This document shows, piece after piece, positions 48,331 to 60,213 of a DNA stretch of 64,000 nucleotides (positions are counted from its first letter, which is position 1; each line of letters opens with the position of its first letter). This DNA is from Nannochloropsis oceanica (taxonomy: Eukaryota > Sar > Eustigmatophyceae > Eustigmatales > Monodopsidaceae), in contig CP038124.1 of the NCBI GenBank assembly GCA_004519485.1, forward strand, positions 124,001 through 188,000, written 5' to 3'. The notes below the pieces were generated by a model. That model was not told the origin of the DNA. It did no database searches and was given only the letters and a program-made list of their open reading frames with translations. The translations under genes were made by a program, and so were the position numbers.

Positions 48331-51300
48331 AAAGAGATATAGAGGGGGGTTGATTGGATGACGCCGTTCGCGCTTCTTGCTCATGCCCCCCCTCTTCTCG
48401 TTGTCTTTCCTTTTCTCCCTTTCCGCCAACCCCAACACTACCATCGCTAAATACTATGGGAGAGGGAGGAGCGGAGGTAAGGGGAGAAATGAACGGCGCC
48501 GTGGTCGCCAAGCCAAAAGCATGCCCTTGCCCCCCTCCTCTTTCTCCTACTCTTCCCGCCCCCCGTTCAGATACTGGCGTGAGGTAAAAGAACGAGGAGG
48601 AGTCGGAGGGAGGGTAGAAGGGGAGAATAGCGGGCGTCAACCGCGGAGCATATTGCTGTGGCAGACCCCACCCTCCTCCTCCTCCTCCTCCTCCTCCTCC
48701 ACCACCACCGTCACGCCCAACAATGACGGGTCCCATCCCGCACACACTACTGCCTCTACAATTGCTGCTGGGACGGTGAGGAGCCACCCCACGCACAATC
48801 CTCCTACCCGAAGAAATACCTTGTCCTCCTCCTCCTCCACCTCCACCACGCCCAAGCACAGATTGCCCCATCCCACACACACCAACTCTACTGCCACTGC
48901 TGCCGGGACGGCGAGGAGCCACCCCACGCACTATTCTCCTACCCAAAGAAATGCGTCCTTCTCCTTCTCCTCCTCCTCTTCCTCCACTACTCCCGTCACT
49001 TTCAAGCACGGATGGCCCCATCCCACACATACCACTGATGCTGCTGCTGAGACGGCGAGGAGCCACCCCACGCACTATTCTCCTACCCGAAGAACTACAT
49101 CCTTGTCCTTCCCTTCCTCCTCCTCCACCACCACCGTCATCCCCAAGCACGGGATTGAAGGGAGCAGGATGTGCGCTACCGGCACTCCAAGACTGCTGAG
49201 ACGATAGTGATTCCTGCGGCCCCAGCCCTCCCCCCTTCCCTCTTCCCTCAACCCCACCAAATATGGGAGCGGAAAGAGACGCGGGCAAGCAGGGAGTGGG
49301 CACCATCCCACCGTCCCGCTGCACCAAGTGCACCTCATGCTCTGACTCGCCTCCCTCCCCTTCCTCTATTCCTCCGATTCCAGTTTCAATCAACCTACCA
49401 TTTCGGATTTCCTCATCAATTTCATCCATCATGGCCTGGTCGATGTTGCTGAGGTCATCATCAGACCTAAAAGAAAGGGGAGGGGGCTCCAATCCTTCTC
49501 CTTCTCCTTCTTCTTCTCCATCTCCTCCATCTCCTCCATCTCCTCCTTCTCCCTCCTCCTCCTCATCAGAGCCAAATAGCATCAGTATGGCTTCCTCCAA
49601 CAAGCTAGCGAGAGAGCATATGGAGGAGGACCCCAAGGAGTTAGCAGGAGAGACAGCACCGGTGTGTGCCATCGGTGAAAATTCCATCTCTCCCTCCCCT
49701 TCCTCTCCCCCCTCTCTTCCCATTCCCTCCCTCCCTCCCTCCCTCTCCTGTGATGCCACCTCACAAACATGTCGAGACGCGGGAAAAACTGACGAGGGCG
49801 GATTTGAGGAAGTGCGGAGAGAAAGAGATGGGATCAAGCCTGTCACACTCTCTAGATTCTCCACCTCCGTGGTTGGAGTTTGCTCGCCGTCTTCCGGCTC
49901 CTCAACCACTCTTTCTGCCTCAACCGCTCTTTCTGCCTCTGCACGTGAGAGAGAGAGGAATGGAAAGGAGGCACCCTCGTGAAATATCTCTCCATCCTCC
50001 CATTCCTCTCCTCCCCATCGCGTCTCGGCATGTTCATTCTCTACCCCTTCCCCTTCACCTCCACCGTTACCATCTTCATCATCACTTTCATAATCATTAT
50101 CATCACCATCACCACGTTTATCACAACTATCATCACCGTCATCACCACCCTCAACACCATCACCATCATCGTCATTATCATCATCATCATCATCATCATC
50201 ACCATCATCACCATCATTTTCATCGTCGTCACTGTCACAATTATCACAGTTATTATCATCACTGTCATCCCCTGCAGATTCCTCCCCTTCATCCTCTTCT
50301 CCCTTATCACCACTATTAAACAAATTTCCCCCTCCCAGACGTAAAGCCAGGGAGCCATCAGAGAGGGGGTGCGGAAGGTATGCGAGAGGGGAAATGCTGT
50401 CAGGCATACGACTGCCGAATTCACGGTGCCTACATTCCAACTCCCAGTCTTCCACCTCATCGAGCAGCTGCTGATCTTGATGCCCTTGTAGCTGCTGCTC
50501 TTGCTGAAATTGTGATGATTCCCACTCTTCCATCTCATCAATATCTTGCCGTCCCAAAGCATCGGACGAGGAAGTGGACGAGGGGGAGGAGGAGGAGAAG
50601 GAGTAAACCAAGCTGTCGTCTTCCTCAACAGCAATAGGCGTTGGAAGAGGCGAGTTCGAGACGGCGGGAAGAGCTTCAATCAGGTCCAGGGGAGTAGGAG
50701 GGGAGGGAAAGGAGGGTGGGTAGGCGGCTGAAGACGTGGAAGCGGAGTGATCATTAGCCGTCCGCGAGATGATAAAATAGGACCAAGAGACATCGGAGTA
50801 GGAAGAGCGGGAAGAAGAGGAGGAACTAAGCCCGAAGGAGAAGATGGCCTTAGTCTCAGCACTCTCTTCTGGCTCTTTATCATCTGCATTTTCCTCACTC
50901 TCACCCCCAGGCATGTCAACTAGAGGCGCGTCAATGTCAACGGCAACATACACGCATCTACGCCCCTCCCCCGTGCCATCTTTCTCTTCCTGCTCCCCTT
51001 CCTCCCGTTGCTCCTTCTCTGCCTGCTTGCTCCAAATCTCTGACCCGACCGTAGAGAATGGGCATATAGCCGCCTCACGAGCAAAAGAGGCTTGCAATTC
51101 CTGCAAGTCACCATCCTCTGCCCCAAACCCGAACTCGTCCTCAGTCTCCGCCACAGCCGTTGCCGCCACCGCCGGGGCCACCACGGTCGTCGTCAGCGTC
51201 GAGGACGCGTCTAGCACTGATGACGCTTCTTGAGACAGGGAGAAAGGGGAAGACGGCGTAAAGGTGACCTCTGCATCCTGTTGGAGGGAAGGAGGCAGAA

Positions 51301-51845
51301 AAGGAGGGACTGACGAAGCGAGAACACCAGTAAAAGAAGCTGAAGCTGCTGCTGCGACCGGTAATGCTGCTGGGATGGGCCCCGATACTTTGACAGCAAC
51401 TAGCTGCCGGTGCTGTTCCACGTCGATGAAAAACGACGAGAAAATGGGCGGTAAAAAAGAGGAACAGATGAGCGTCAAAGGCTCGTTCGCATTCCCTTTC
51501 GTTTCTTCCTCCCCCTCTCCTTCTATTTTCTCTCTCCTCTCCTTTTCAGACAAGGCCGCCAACATGGAGAAGGACGACGACAAAGGCATTGAGGGAGAGA
51601 ATCCATGCCATATGAGCTGTGCTCGCAAAGACGAGAGAAGAGAGGGAAGTGACACCACCTCACGCGAAGAGGCTACCTGCGGATGTGAAACTTGCCCCTG
51701 CTGCTGCTGCTCCGGCCGCTGGCGTGAGCCCACCGATGGGCCAGTCGACCATGGACTCGGTGTAGAGGAGACGGCTGCGGTCAGCATGGACGGCTCGGAT
51801 TGAGAAAGGGGGCCGTTCAGCAATCGCCGCTGCCGACGCCGCCGC

Positions 51846-51877
<32 letters not shown>

Positions 51878-52917
51878 ATAGGGGTAATGGTTCTGTTGCT
51901 GGTGCTGTTGCTGGTGCTGTTGCTCGTGCTGTTGCTGCTGCTGCTGCTGCTGGTGATGGTGGTAATGGTGCTGATGGTGGTTATAACGGTAGTAGTGGTG
52001 GAAGTGGTAGTGATAGTGGTGGTGGTAGTGGTGGTGGTGGCTGTGGCTGTGGTGGTAATGGTTGTGATGACGCTGCAGTCGCTGCGTAGCTTCTTGGGCA
52101 CAACTGGTACTACCCTCCAGGGGGACCTGAGAGGAGAAAGCAAAGAGGGGGAGGAAGGTGATTAAAAGGGCTTAAAGTTAAGGAGAGGGAAAGACTGAGA
52201 AAAGGATAATAAGTGCGATTCTCTTCTCCTTACATTAGTGGCAATCCCCAAAAGCTGCTGCTGCTGCTGCTGCTGCTGCAGGTTACCCGCTACAGCGTCC
52301 CCCGTGCCCTCTTTCTCCCCCATGTCCCCCGACGGCTCCAGAGCATCACAAAAGCAGCATTCACAGTCCTTTGAGTCCTCCCGCTCTCCTCCCCTGGTGT
52401 CCTCCATTCTTCTTCTCCACTCATCAGCCTCATCAAGCCACCGGATCATGTGCTCGGAGAGGTTCTTCCTCTCTCTCCTCGCCTCCTTCAACTCGATGAG
52501 TACCAATTTGCATTGGTACCAGGTGGAGCACACAATCAGTACCCCGATCATAGCCCACAAGGCACTACCCGTGACTTGCAGGGCTTTGAGGCTAGCCCAC
52601 AGTACAGCCCAAACCTCCTCCAACAACCACACGAAGCGCCACGCATACTTCGCGCGCCAGGTCGGGCCCTCTGCCTCGAGAATCCTTTTGATCAGATCCT
52701 CGGTCATCTCCCATGAACCTCCGTTCTGGTACGAGCGTATCGGGGGCACCACATTATATATCCAGTGATTGAATTTCGGAGGCGGCTTTTTCCCCTTCTT
52801 CCCCTTCTGCTGCTGCTGCTCCTGAGGTGGCTCCTGCTGCCACCACTGCTGAGGCTGCACACGCTCAGACTCCGGCCTGATGATGATAGAGGGTCCCGCG
52901 TTGGGGGCCACATCAGC
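47558..52917 (-). CDS. Giant low-complexity membrane protein (5' partial)
   Basis: Two minus-strand exons, 52234-52917 and 47558-52126, joined GT-AG in phase; at least 1750 residues. The exon at 52917 starts after an acceptor (ccttcaag), so an upstream exon is missing from the model. No family recognised. The first exon has a Gln-rich head, the segment MTEDLIKRILEAEGPTWRAK, hydrophobic segments at about 93-135 (likely one or two membrane helices), a basic helix (ELKEARRERKNLSEHMIRWL) and a Cys cluster. The second exon opens with long His/Tyr/Gln runs, then mixed Ser/acidic segments, an Asp-rich run (50040-50290), four related RRIVRGVAP repeats, and a charged C-terminus. A 4.57-kb exon without interruption, despite repeat runs, argues that it is expressed. 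Three of its segments also occur nearby as inverted copies. Confidence 0.6.
48640..49160 (-). repeat. In-frame tandem repeats with GRRIVRGVAP core
   Basis: Repeats of about 134-144 bp inside the giant gene, with period marks at 48779, 48913 and 49057 (GAGGAGCCACCCCACGCAC on the + strand) plus a diverged unit at 48640. On the minus strand each unit encodes GRRIVRGVAPRRP, then a Ser-rich part, CGMGPSVL and a Gly-rich spacer. Confidence 0.8.
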
Positions 52918-53299
52918 CTTGAAGGGAGGGAGGGAAGGAGAGGGACGAGAGAGACGGAATCAGAGGGTTGGATGATGATTTTTCATTCTTTTAACCACTA
53001 CTTTGGGCCCGGGGCACATGGATCCCTTCGAGCTGTCTCGTGGAGAGAGGAGGGAAGTAGAGGAAGGGAGGAGTGTATGATTTAAACAAAAGAACATAGG
53101 AAGCACTCCATTATTCGCAAACCAACTAAAGACACAAAATGCATGCTCAGTCCAAATATTCAGGCTCAGAAGCACCAATTGGGTTGACACCTCGCCCTTC
53201 ATTCAGCCTGCGTCCGTCCCTTGCTCCCCCCTCCCCTCTCATACCCCTCTCTACCGTCAAAGGGAGCCGCGAGTGTCCAAGGAGATGGTATGAGATATC

Positions 53300-54022
53300 T
53301 AGAACGGAGGTTCATGGGAGATGACCGAGGATCTGATCAAAAGGATTCTCGAGGCAGAGGGCCCGACCTGGCGCGCGAAGTATGCGTGGCGCTTCGTGTG
53401 GTTGATGGAGGAGGTTTGGGCTGTACTGTGGGCTAGCCTCAAAGCCCTGCAAGTCACGGGTAGTGCCTTATGGGCTATGATCGGGGTACTGATTGTGTGC
53501 TCTTACCGGTACCAATGCAAATTGGTACTCATCGAGTTGAAGGAGGCGAGGAGAGAGGGGAAGAACCTCTCCGAGCACATGATCCGGTGGCTTGATGAGG
53601 CTGATGAGTGGAGGAGGAGAATGGAGGACACCAGGGGAGGAGAGCGGGAGGACTCAAGGGACTCAAGGGATTCCTCCCGCTCTCCTCCCCTGGTGTCCTC
53701 CATTCTCCTCCTCCACTCATCAGCCTCATCAAGCCACCGGATCATGTGCTCGGAGAGGTTCTTCCTCTCTCTCCTCGCCTCCTCCAACTCGATGAGTACC
53801 AATTTGCATTGGTACCGGTAAGAGCACACAACAGTACTCCGATCATAGCCCACAAGGCACTACCCGTGACTTGCAGGGCTTTGAGGCTAGCCCACAGTAC
53901 AGCCCAAACCTCCTCCAACAACCACACGAAGCGCCACGCATACTTCGCGCGCCAGGTCGGGCCCTCTGCCTCGAGAATCCTTCTGATCAGATCCTCGGTC
54001 ATCTCCCATGAACATCCGTTCT
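53300..54022. repeat. Inverted duplication P2 of the giant gene's membrane exon
   Basis: Left arm 53300-53652 and right arm 53672-54022 are reverse complements across a 19-bp spacer (CTCAAGGGACTCAAGGGAT). Both match the exon segment 52390-52740 of the giant gene at high identity. The frame containing MTEDLIKRILEAEGPTWRAK is open in both arms, on opposite strands. Small differences, such as TACCGGTAAGAG in the right arm against ACCAGGTGGAGC in the exon, separate the palindrome from the source exon. Both arms share some of these, so the palindrome arose after or from a variant copy. Confidence 0.92.
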
Positions 54023-54081
54023 GGAAAAAGAGGAGAAGACATACACACTCTCTCTTTTTCTCCCTCTCTTTCTCCCTCTCC

Positions 54082-54088
54082 CTCTTCG

Positions 54089-54127
<39 letters not shown>
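54082..54127. repeat. CT dinucleotide microsatellite
   Basis: Run of CT repeats directly beside the right arm of P2, followed by CACT repeats. Confidence 0.9.
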
Positions 54128-54130
<3 letters not shown>

Positions 54131-55308
54131 TCACTCACTCACTTTCTCTCTCTCACACACAGGCACAAATTAATTTCTAGCCACTTTAGCATGCATGATG
54201 TCTGCGTCCTTTATTCTGCTACACGCTGTCTTTCTAATCCCCCTCCCTCCCTTCCGCCCTCCTTTACTTACACTGGCATAGAGACATACACGAGCGAGAG
54301 TGAAGACGCACAGGTAATATTGGAGCACCATCGCGCCCACGACGGCTCGGAGAGCAATCGCCATATTTTCCGATACTCGTTAAATCACGAATTTGGCTAG
54401 ATAGCCTGGGGGAAGAAAAGGAGGGAGGGCGGGAGGGAGGGAGGGAGGACAGTGAGGCAGGGGGATGAAATGGGTGCGCGAGTCTGCAAGTGCAGATAGT
54501 GAGGTGCGGTGATTTAAGGGAGGGAAAGGATGGAGGGGTAAGAGGTGCAGAGAAGGTCCAAAGGTCGAAATCGTGAGTGCCAGCCCGGGAGTGCAGGCCT
54601 GGGAGGGAGGAGGAGAGGGGAGGGAAGTAGGAAGGGAGGGATGGGTGTGACTTGTCAGCAAGGTTGGGGAGCGACCGCGGAGAGGACGCACAGGGCGTGA
54701 CCGTAATAATGCAGCATGTTTTCTCCCATAAGCAGCCTGTGTGCTACACACAGTGTCCCTGTGCTCGTGCATGCAGGAAGGGCAGGCAGGGGGGACTGTG
54801 GTGGGTTGAGGCACAGGCCTTTCATGAGCACCAGTCAAATCAAACGCTCCAAGGGATGCCCACAGAAAATTGTGCCCACACACGGAGACTCGGAGCTGCA
54901 GGCGATGCGCAATGCTTGACAGTAAGAAGGAAAGAGCTCAAAGCAGGTGACTTTGATGGTGTGAGCAGGCTCTGCACTAGCAGGCTGTCAAGCAAACCTT
55001 ATGAACTTAGGCTCGTCTGAAGAAGATTCGTGGCCTGCGCTCGCTAGATGAATTTTCAGAGTGAAGCTAGGATCTTTGTGGCGCAGAACGCAGAATGTGA
55101 TATTGATGGAGGGAGAAGGTGCTGGAAAACTTCGACACAAGAGCTGCCCCAAACAAAGCTGAGGGGCAAAAATGCCAGCAGAGGGAATAGAGGATGTCAT
55201 GCGACAGAACAGAGCGAGCAAAAACTTACCATGGGTGAACAACAGCATTAAGTGTGGGATTTAACGAGGCTGATCGAAGGAGGTAATCGAAAAAAGGCGT
55301 CCTGCTAG
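54128..55308. other. Region without recognised gene
   Basis: About 1.2 kb with GGGA runs near 54420-54620 and otherwise short frames. Nothing could be assigned. Confidence 0.45.
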
Positions 55309-55782
55309 CTACTGTAGATCAACGGCTTTACTGGCATGTTCGTCGAATATGACAAGGCGGATTTTTCGCTGGTATTCTCCTTCCATACGGATCATTGTTC
55401 GATCTGGAAGCTGTAGAAGTAGGGATGCGAAGCACGTGCCCTGTTGCCGTGAACTGCTTTCCCAAGACTTGGCCACAACCCGTGCATGTGCTTTGGCGTT
55501 ATTGCCGGACGCGGGAAGAAGCACATTCTTGTACGCAGTTCGAAGCGGCATCGCATGTGCCTTGACGAAAGCAGCGAGTCGTGCACGTCGCATGGCCTCG
55601 CAAGCGGTGCCGTACTGCTTTGGCTGCCGGGACAGGTAGTTTCGTCGTGCGGTGGGCATGACCTGTGAGAGAGTGGGGTGGACATTGATTAGATGGGCCT
55701 GCGATGACGAGCGGAAAAGGGGGGGAAACAGGCGCCTATGCGAGACCTTATTCCGCCAAACCAAGCGTGACATGGCTGACAT
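55309..55782 (-). CDS. Hypothetical basic protein, possible mitochondrial presequence
   Basis: Frame of 157 codons in non-repetitive DNA. The first 55 residues contain many Arg and Ser and no acidic residues (MSAMSRLVWRNKVSHRRLF), as in mitochondrial presequences. The rest (RRARLAAFVKAHAMPLRTAY and VIFDEHASKAVDLQ) is balanced in composition but not recognised. A strong acceptor-like tract (ctctctcacag) lies inside the frame at about 55664. The first part could therefore instead be intron, with another 5' exon upstream. Confidence 0.38.
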   Translation of the reverse strand: MSAMSRLVWRNKVSHRRLFPPLFRSSSQAHLINVHPTLSQVMPTARRNYLSRQPKQYGTACEAMRRARLAAFVKAHAMPLRTAYKNVLLPASGNNAKAHARVVAKSWESSSRQQGTCFASLLLQLPDRTMIRMEGEYQRKIRLVIFDEHASKAVDLQ

Positions 55783-56069
55783 TAATGTTTATGCCTCTTG
55801 GTGGGACGGACAGGGAGTGGATGGTGTATCACACAGGTCAAACAACGAGGAAAGTAAATTACATTAAGCAAAACAGTAATATAGTAAACGGATGCGTTGA
55901 ATCTCTTGTGTCGGAGAGACGAGACATTGTTCAACAGATCTAACTTGCCTCTTGTAATTCCTCTTTCCTTGTCATCTTCACGCGCAGCGCGACACCACGG
56001 GAAGAATGCGGCAGCATATATGTAGGGCATGGCGGCTTAGCTGATCACTGGACCAAGGCGCTTCTTTGC

Positions 56070-56668
56070 TTACACGCCCGCCTCTAGCTCTTCTTTCTCC
56101 GACGCTACCACCAGGGCAATTCGCTGGTGTTTGTCGCGCCGGCCCATCTTGAAAAGTACTTGTAATGTGTATGGTGGGACCGCCGTGGGAGCTGGGTCGT
56201 CATCATGCTTAGTGAACGCAGAGATGTTGCCGAACTCGAAGAGAGAAGGAGGGGCCAGGTGACCAGGGGACATACGTGGGGAGGTCGAAAGCTGCTTGGT
56301 TAGAAAGTGGCAGTTGTATGCGTGTGTAATTTACATGTACATTCCGATATCAGGAAGGCATAGAACGTAGAAATCATTCTTACCAAACTAAGCTGCATCC
56401 TCCATTTGCGTTCTACTAAAAACCGCCCTCGATCCACGCTTGCTCGAATGTGACTAGCGGTGCCGTCGAAGTGAAGGGGCTTCATTGCAGCTGTGAAGGC
56501 TGTAGAACGGCAACGTAGTCCTGGGTATACTCTTGGGTCCATATGATATCTCAAAAATTTTCGAAGTGGCGGGAAGAAGAGTTTTGGCTCAGGATAAATA
56601 TGAGAATCGGAAAGAGGAGGACCTACAGACGAGGAGCATGGCGTAAGGAAGAGGCAGGAGGCGAACAT
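56070..56668 (-). CDS. Hypothetical two-exon protein
   Basis: Exons 56384-56668 and 56070-56291 on the minus strand give 168 residues. The intron has a good donor (GTAAGAATG), a CTAAC branch-like site and a CAG acceptor, and leaves the frame intact. Product: a neutral N-terminus, HFDGTASHIRASVDRGRFLV, then LFEFGNISAFTKHDDD and a basic-to-acidic end (KMGRRDKHQRIALVV). No family recognised. Three in-frame ATGs could serve as start. It adjoins copy 2 of the segmental duplication. Confidence 0.42.
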
Positions 56669-56689
56669 AAAGGCTTAGAGAGAGCCATT

Positions 56690-57990
56690 GACATTGAACG
56701 ATGAACAAAGTCGCTGGTGGCTTCGCTGCCGCCGATCATACGTGGCGAATGGTCAGGTTGATGCTTCTGCTACTCGAGTTCTTTTTTCTCTCCGCTCCTC
56801 AACGCCAGCTACCATGCCATCATCTTCCTAGAGCATCTACAATGCCAAGAAAGGAAAATGTTGCCACTTGTGGGCCTAAGTTTATGAAAGTGCGGACAAG
56901 GAATGCTGAGGGGTTTGTTTGTTCGACCAAGATGGGATACGTAAACGATGGAGACCTTAACTCGGGCACGTACGGTATGAGGCACGCTCGTTGTTGCAGA
57001 CACGCCGGAGCCCCACATCTGTTCCCTTCCACGACCACTGCTGCTGCTGCTGCGGTCCTCTACCAGGGATCTTGCTGTTGCTGTTGCACATGCTGTTGTT
57101 GCTGCTGCTGTCGTTGATGCTGGTGTTCCTTGCCTTGTTGCTTCGGTGGTTGTGAGCCGCCTGTGAGTGGAAGGGTGTAGGGGGATGTTGGAAGAAAGAA
57201 CGGCAAAGTGAAATGCAGGTAGCCCAGAAGACTCGACAAAATAGAATAAAGGAGACGTATTTGAGGAAAATGTTCACTCCATGGGCCTTGATTGACACAG
57301 GATGCATTGTATAATGAATCAGACAAGGGATAACCTCCTCACCCTGGCGCCCTTTTATGTGCCCGACCATTTCGCTTCTCTTAAAGCGACAAGTGGGAGA
57401 AACCTGGCCACGAGTCTACCTATCGTCCATGTATTGATCGATCATAAAAGTATCTGATATACAGAAGGAGAGGCAAGGCACCGATATGCACACGAAAGAA
57501 CGGAAAATGCGACTAGTCTTTTCCGAGCACAACTCGTGCATACTCGCACACACAGATACCACCCGTTTTCATATCACTAACCGCACAATGCATGGACCCC
57601 GTATGGATCCTCAGTCAAGCTCGAGGGGACATGGATCCCCCTGATCCCCTGTGGACCCTCAGTCAAAGGGATATAGCCCGTAACACAGGTACAAGGATTA
57701 CTAAAAGCCCCGGCCTGCATTCCGCCACTACAAGAGTGATGTAAGTCCTTGTGGCAGGCAGTACGCGGGATTGGATGACGATACACCAGTTGTTGCGCAA
57801 GCATAAAGTACCGGTTGCTTGTGAAGCAAGAAAGATTTTTCCTCGCGGCAAGATATAGGTAGTTGTAGATATGTGGGCGATGTGCGATAGAGCACGAAAG
57901 GATAAGAAAGGGCATATGACAATGAAAGTAAGAGAGAGGAATACAATAGCCCGCAAGGAAAAAAAAGGAATACTGTGTGGAAGTAAGGAA
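56690..57990. repeat. Segmental duplication, copy 2 (uninterrupted)
   Basis: Uninterrupted counterpart of 41220-42040 plus 44965-45330. Both copies keep an almost identical CAG/Gln-type repeat block near 41578-41650 and 57036-57120 and the segment AACTCGGGCAC. Away from these blocks the copies differ by many substitutions. Neither carries a recognisable gene; a minus-strand Gln-rich frame is present in both. Confidence 0.8.
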
Positions 57991-58976
57991 AAGAGATCAA
58001 GGGCAGTTAAGGTGGAAAAAGAGAGGCCTGGTGTTAGATGTACACCCGCCATGCTGAGCCTCTAGGGTAGGTTATATTACATCTTCGGTGAAGCTGTTGT
58101 CATTCACTTTGTCACGGTTGTTGCAGCAGCTGCTACTGCCTTTGCTATGCTCTCTGCAACTATACGACGGATCAACGGCAGGGGTAAGGTCAACACGTCT
58201 AGAAGAAGACGAAATGGGGTCAGAGTCTTCCTCTTAGCCTCACAAACCCCTCATTTCTCTCTTTCTCCCTTTCCACACTGTTATGCTGCTTGTTCAACAT
58301 TTGCTTCCAATTATTTCTCGACATCGTCTGCCGGGGAAAAGAGGTGGAGGAGGAGAAGGAGGAGGGTATGGATGTGGCGGAGGAGGACGAGATGGAGATC
58401 CCGCTCTCCTTCGTTCTCTTTCTCGCGCTTACTCTCCCATCTTGCTGCCTCACTTTCTTTTATCAAACACTTGGATGTCGTCTTTTCGCCTCCTCCTGTT
58501 CATCATTTCCCTCGTTTCTTGGTCTTCCTCTCTTACTCTCCTTCCTTTCTTTCGGATCTTTACCTCACTCATGTAACGACGCACTAGTACTCGTCTTCGG
58601 CAAACGCTAGGATAATAGAAAAAGAGAAAGGGTTGCATGAAGGCGTGTCACAACAAGGTTTTTTGCTATCGCCTCCCCCCTATTTCATGTCAGTTAGTCC
58701 ACCTCGCATCCCTTCCCTCGCCCTCACGCTCCTTCTTCCTGTCACTCCTTCTCCTTTGAGCTGCCTGCCAAAACGGCACCCATACACTGGCATGTACACA
58801 CACTTTCTCTCCCTGTCAAGCCCTACTTCAGTCCTTACTTATCCTACCGCACGCATTTTCCGCATTTGCCGACCAACCACAGATACATGTATATACACTC
58901 CCTCCCTTTCTTTCTCTCTTCACGCCCTCCCCTACAACCTTTTCTCCATTCCGTCCTCCCACCTTTCCTCTCTCTC
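57991..58976. other. Region downstream of the coiled-coil gene
   Basis: About 1 kb of mixed, pyrimidine-rich sequence. It should hold the 3' untranslated region of the coiled-coil gene (-). No further gene is supported. Confidence 0.45.
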
Positions 58977-60178
58977 CTAAAAATTGTATGCGTCGTCGGC
59001 AAACCATTCGTCTCCTCTCCCTCCTCCACATCCTGCCTCCCGCGCTCCCTCTGTGAAGTGCTCCTCAATCACAATCTTCTTGGACATGCGGTAGCTCCCT
59101 CGCGCGGGGACTGCCCCCCCTTCCCCTCCTTCGCCTCTTCCTCTCCCCAGCCCCCCCGCTCCCCATTTTCTCTTTTTTGTCTGCTGCGTGGACGATTTCA
59201 GTGCCCGACGCTTCGCCAGATCGCTGCTGCTGCCGCTGCTACTGGCGGTGCTGGTGCTGCTCGCCTGCTGCCTCTTCTTGAGCTTGGGGGGGATGAGTAC
59301 CTGCTTCCGCGCCTGCTTTTGCTGCTTCTGCTGCTGGATGCGCTTGGCAGCGCGGGCCTGCTCCATGGCCCGGGCAATTTTCTGGGATGCATGCAAGCAC
59401 TCCTCCTTCTCTACCTCGTCCTCCTCTTCCTCGTCCACGTCCTCCTCCACTTTGTCGCTGAACACGCCCGCCGCCTCGACCTCTAGACCCTCTTCCCGGT
59501 CCAGCTTCTCCTCTTCTTGCTTCTCCTCCTCCTCCTCTTCCTCTTCCTCTCTCTCCTGATGGTAATGGTAGGGGTAGTGGTAACGGCGCTGGTGCTGATG
59601 GTGCAGGTGATGGTGGCCACGAGAGGAAGACAAGGAGGAGGAGGAGGAGGAAGGAGGGGGAAAGGAAGGACGCGCGGCACCACCACCCCTTGCCGCATTA
59701 CGATGAGGGAGAGATCCGATGGGCTGGCACTGCTGGTGCTTTCGCAGCCGCCCCTCCCGCTGATGGTGCTGAGAGTGGCGAGATCGGGACGGAAGATGGG
59801 GCGTGGCGGAGGAGGAAGAAAAGGCGTGGGCAGGAGGGACGGAGCATGTGCGATCTGGGTCCTTCGGCGAGGAGGAAGAGGAAGAGAAGGAAGGCCGCAT
59901 CCTTGTTGCACTCTCACTGTCTCGGCGGCACTGCTGCTGTTGTTGCTGCTGCTGCGACGACTTGCCATGGGAGTAATTGTGGGATGAGGACAAAGCGCGG
60001 GGAGGAGGCAGACGGACGGACTCTCCACCCTCCTCATCCTCCTCCTCGTCGTGGCAGTGGTGAGCGCCAGACGAGGAAGGAATGCGACGCACCGTCTTCC
60101 TACGGTATTGTTGCTGAGGGCTTGGAGTGGGATGAGGGCGGGAGTGTGGCATATATGAGGCCAGGTGCTGCCGGTGAA

Positions 60179-60213
<35 letters not shown>

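Noticed and set aside
41220-57990. Direct repeats 15 kb apart considered as terminal repeats of an LTR element
   Set aside because: No reverse transcriptase, integrase or gag-like frame, no primer-binding site, and the repeats are diverged and unequal; treated as a segmental duplication.
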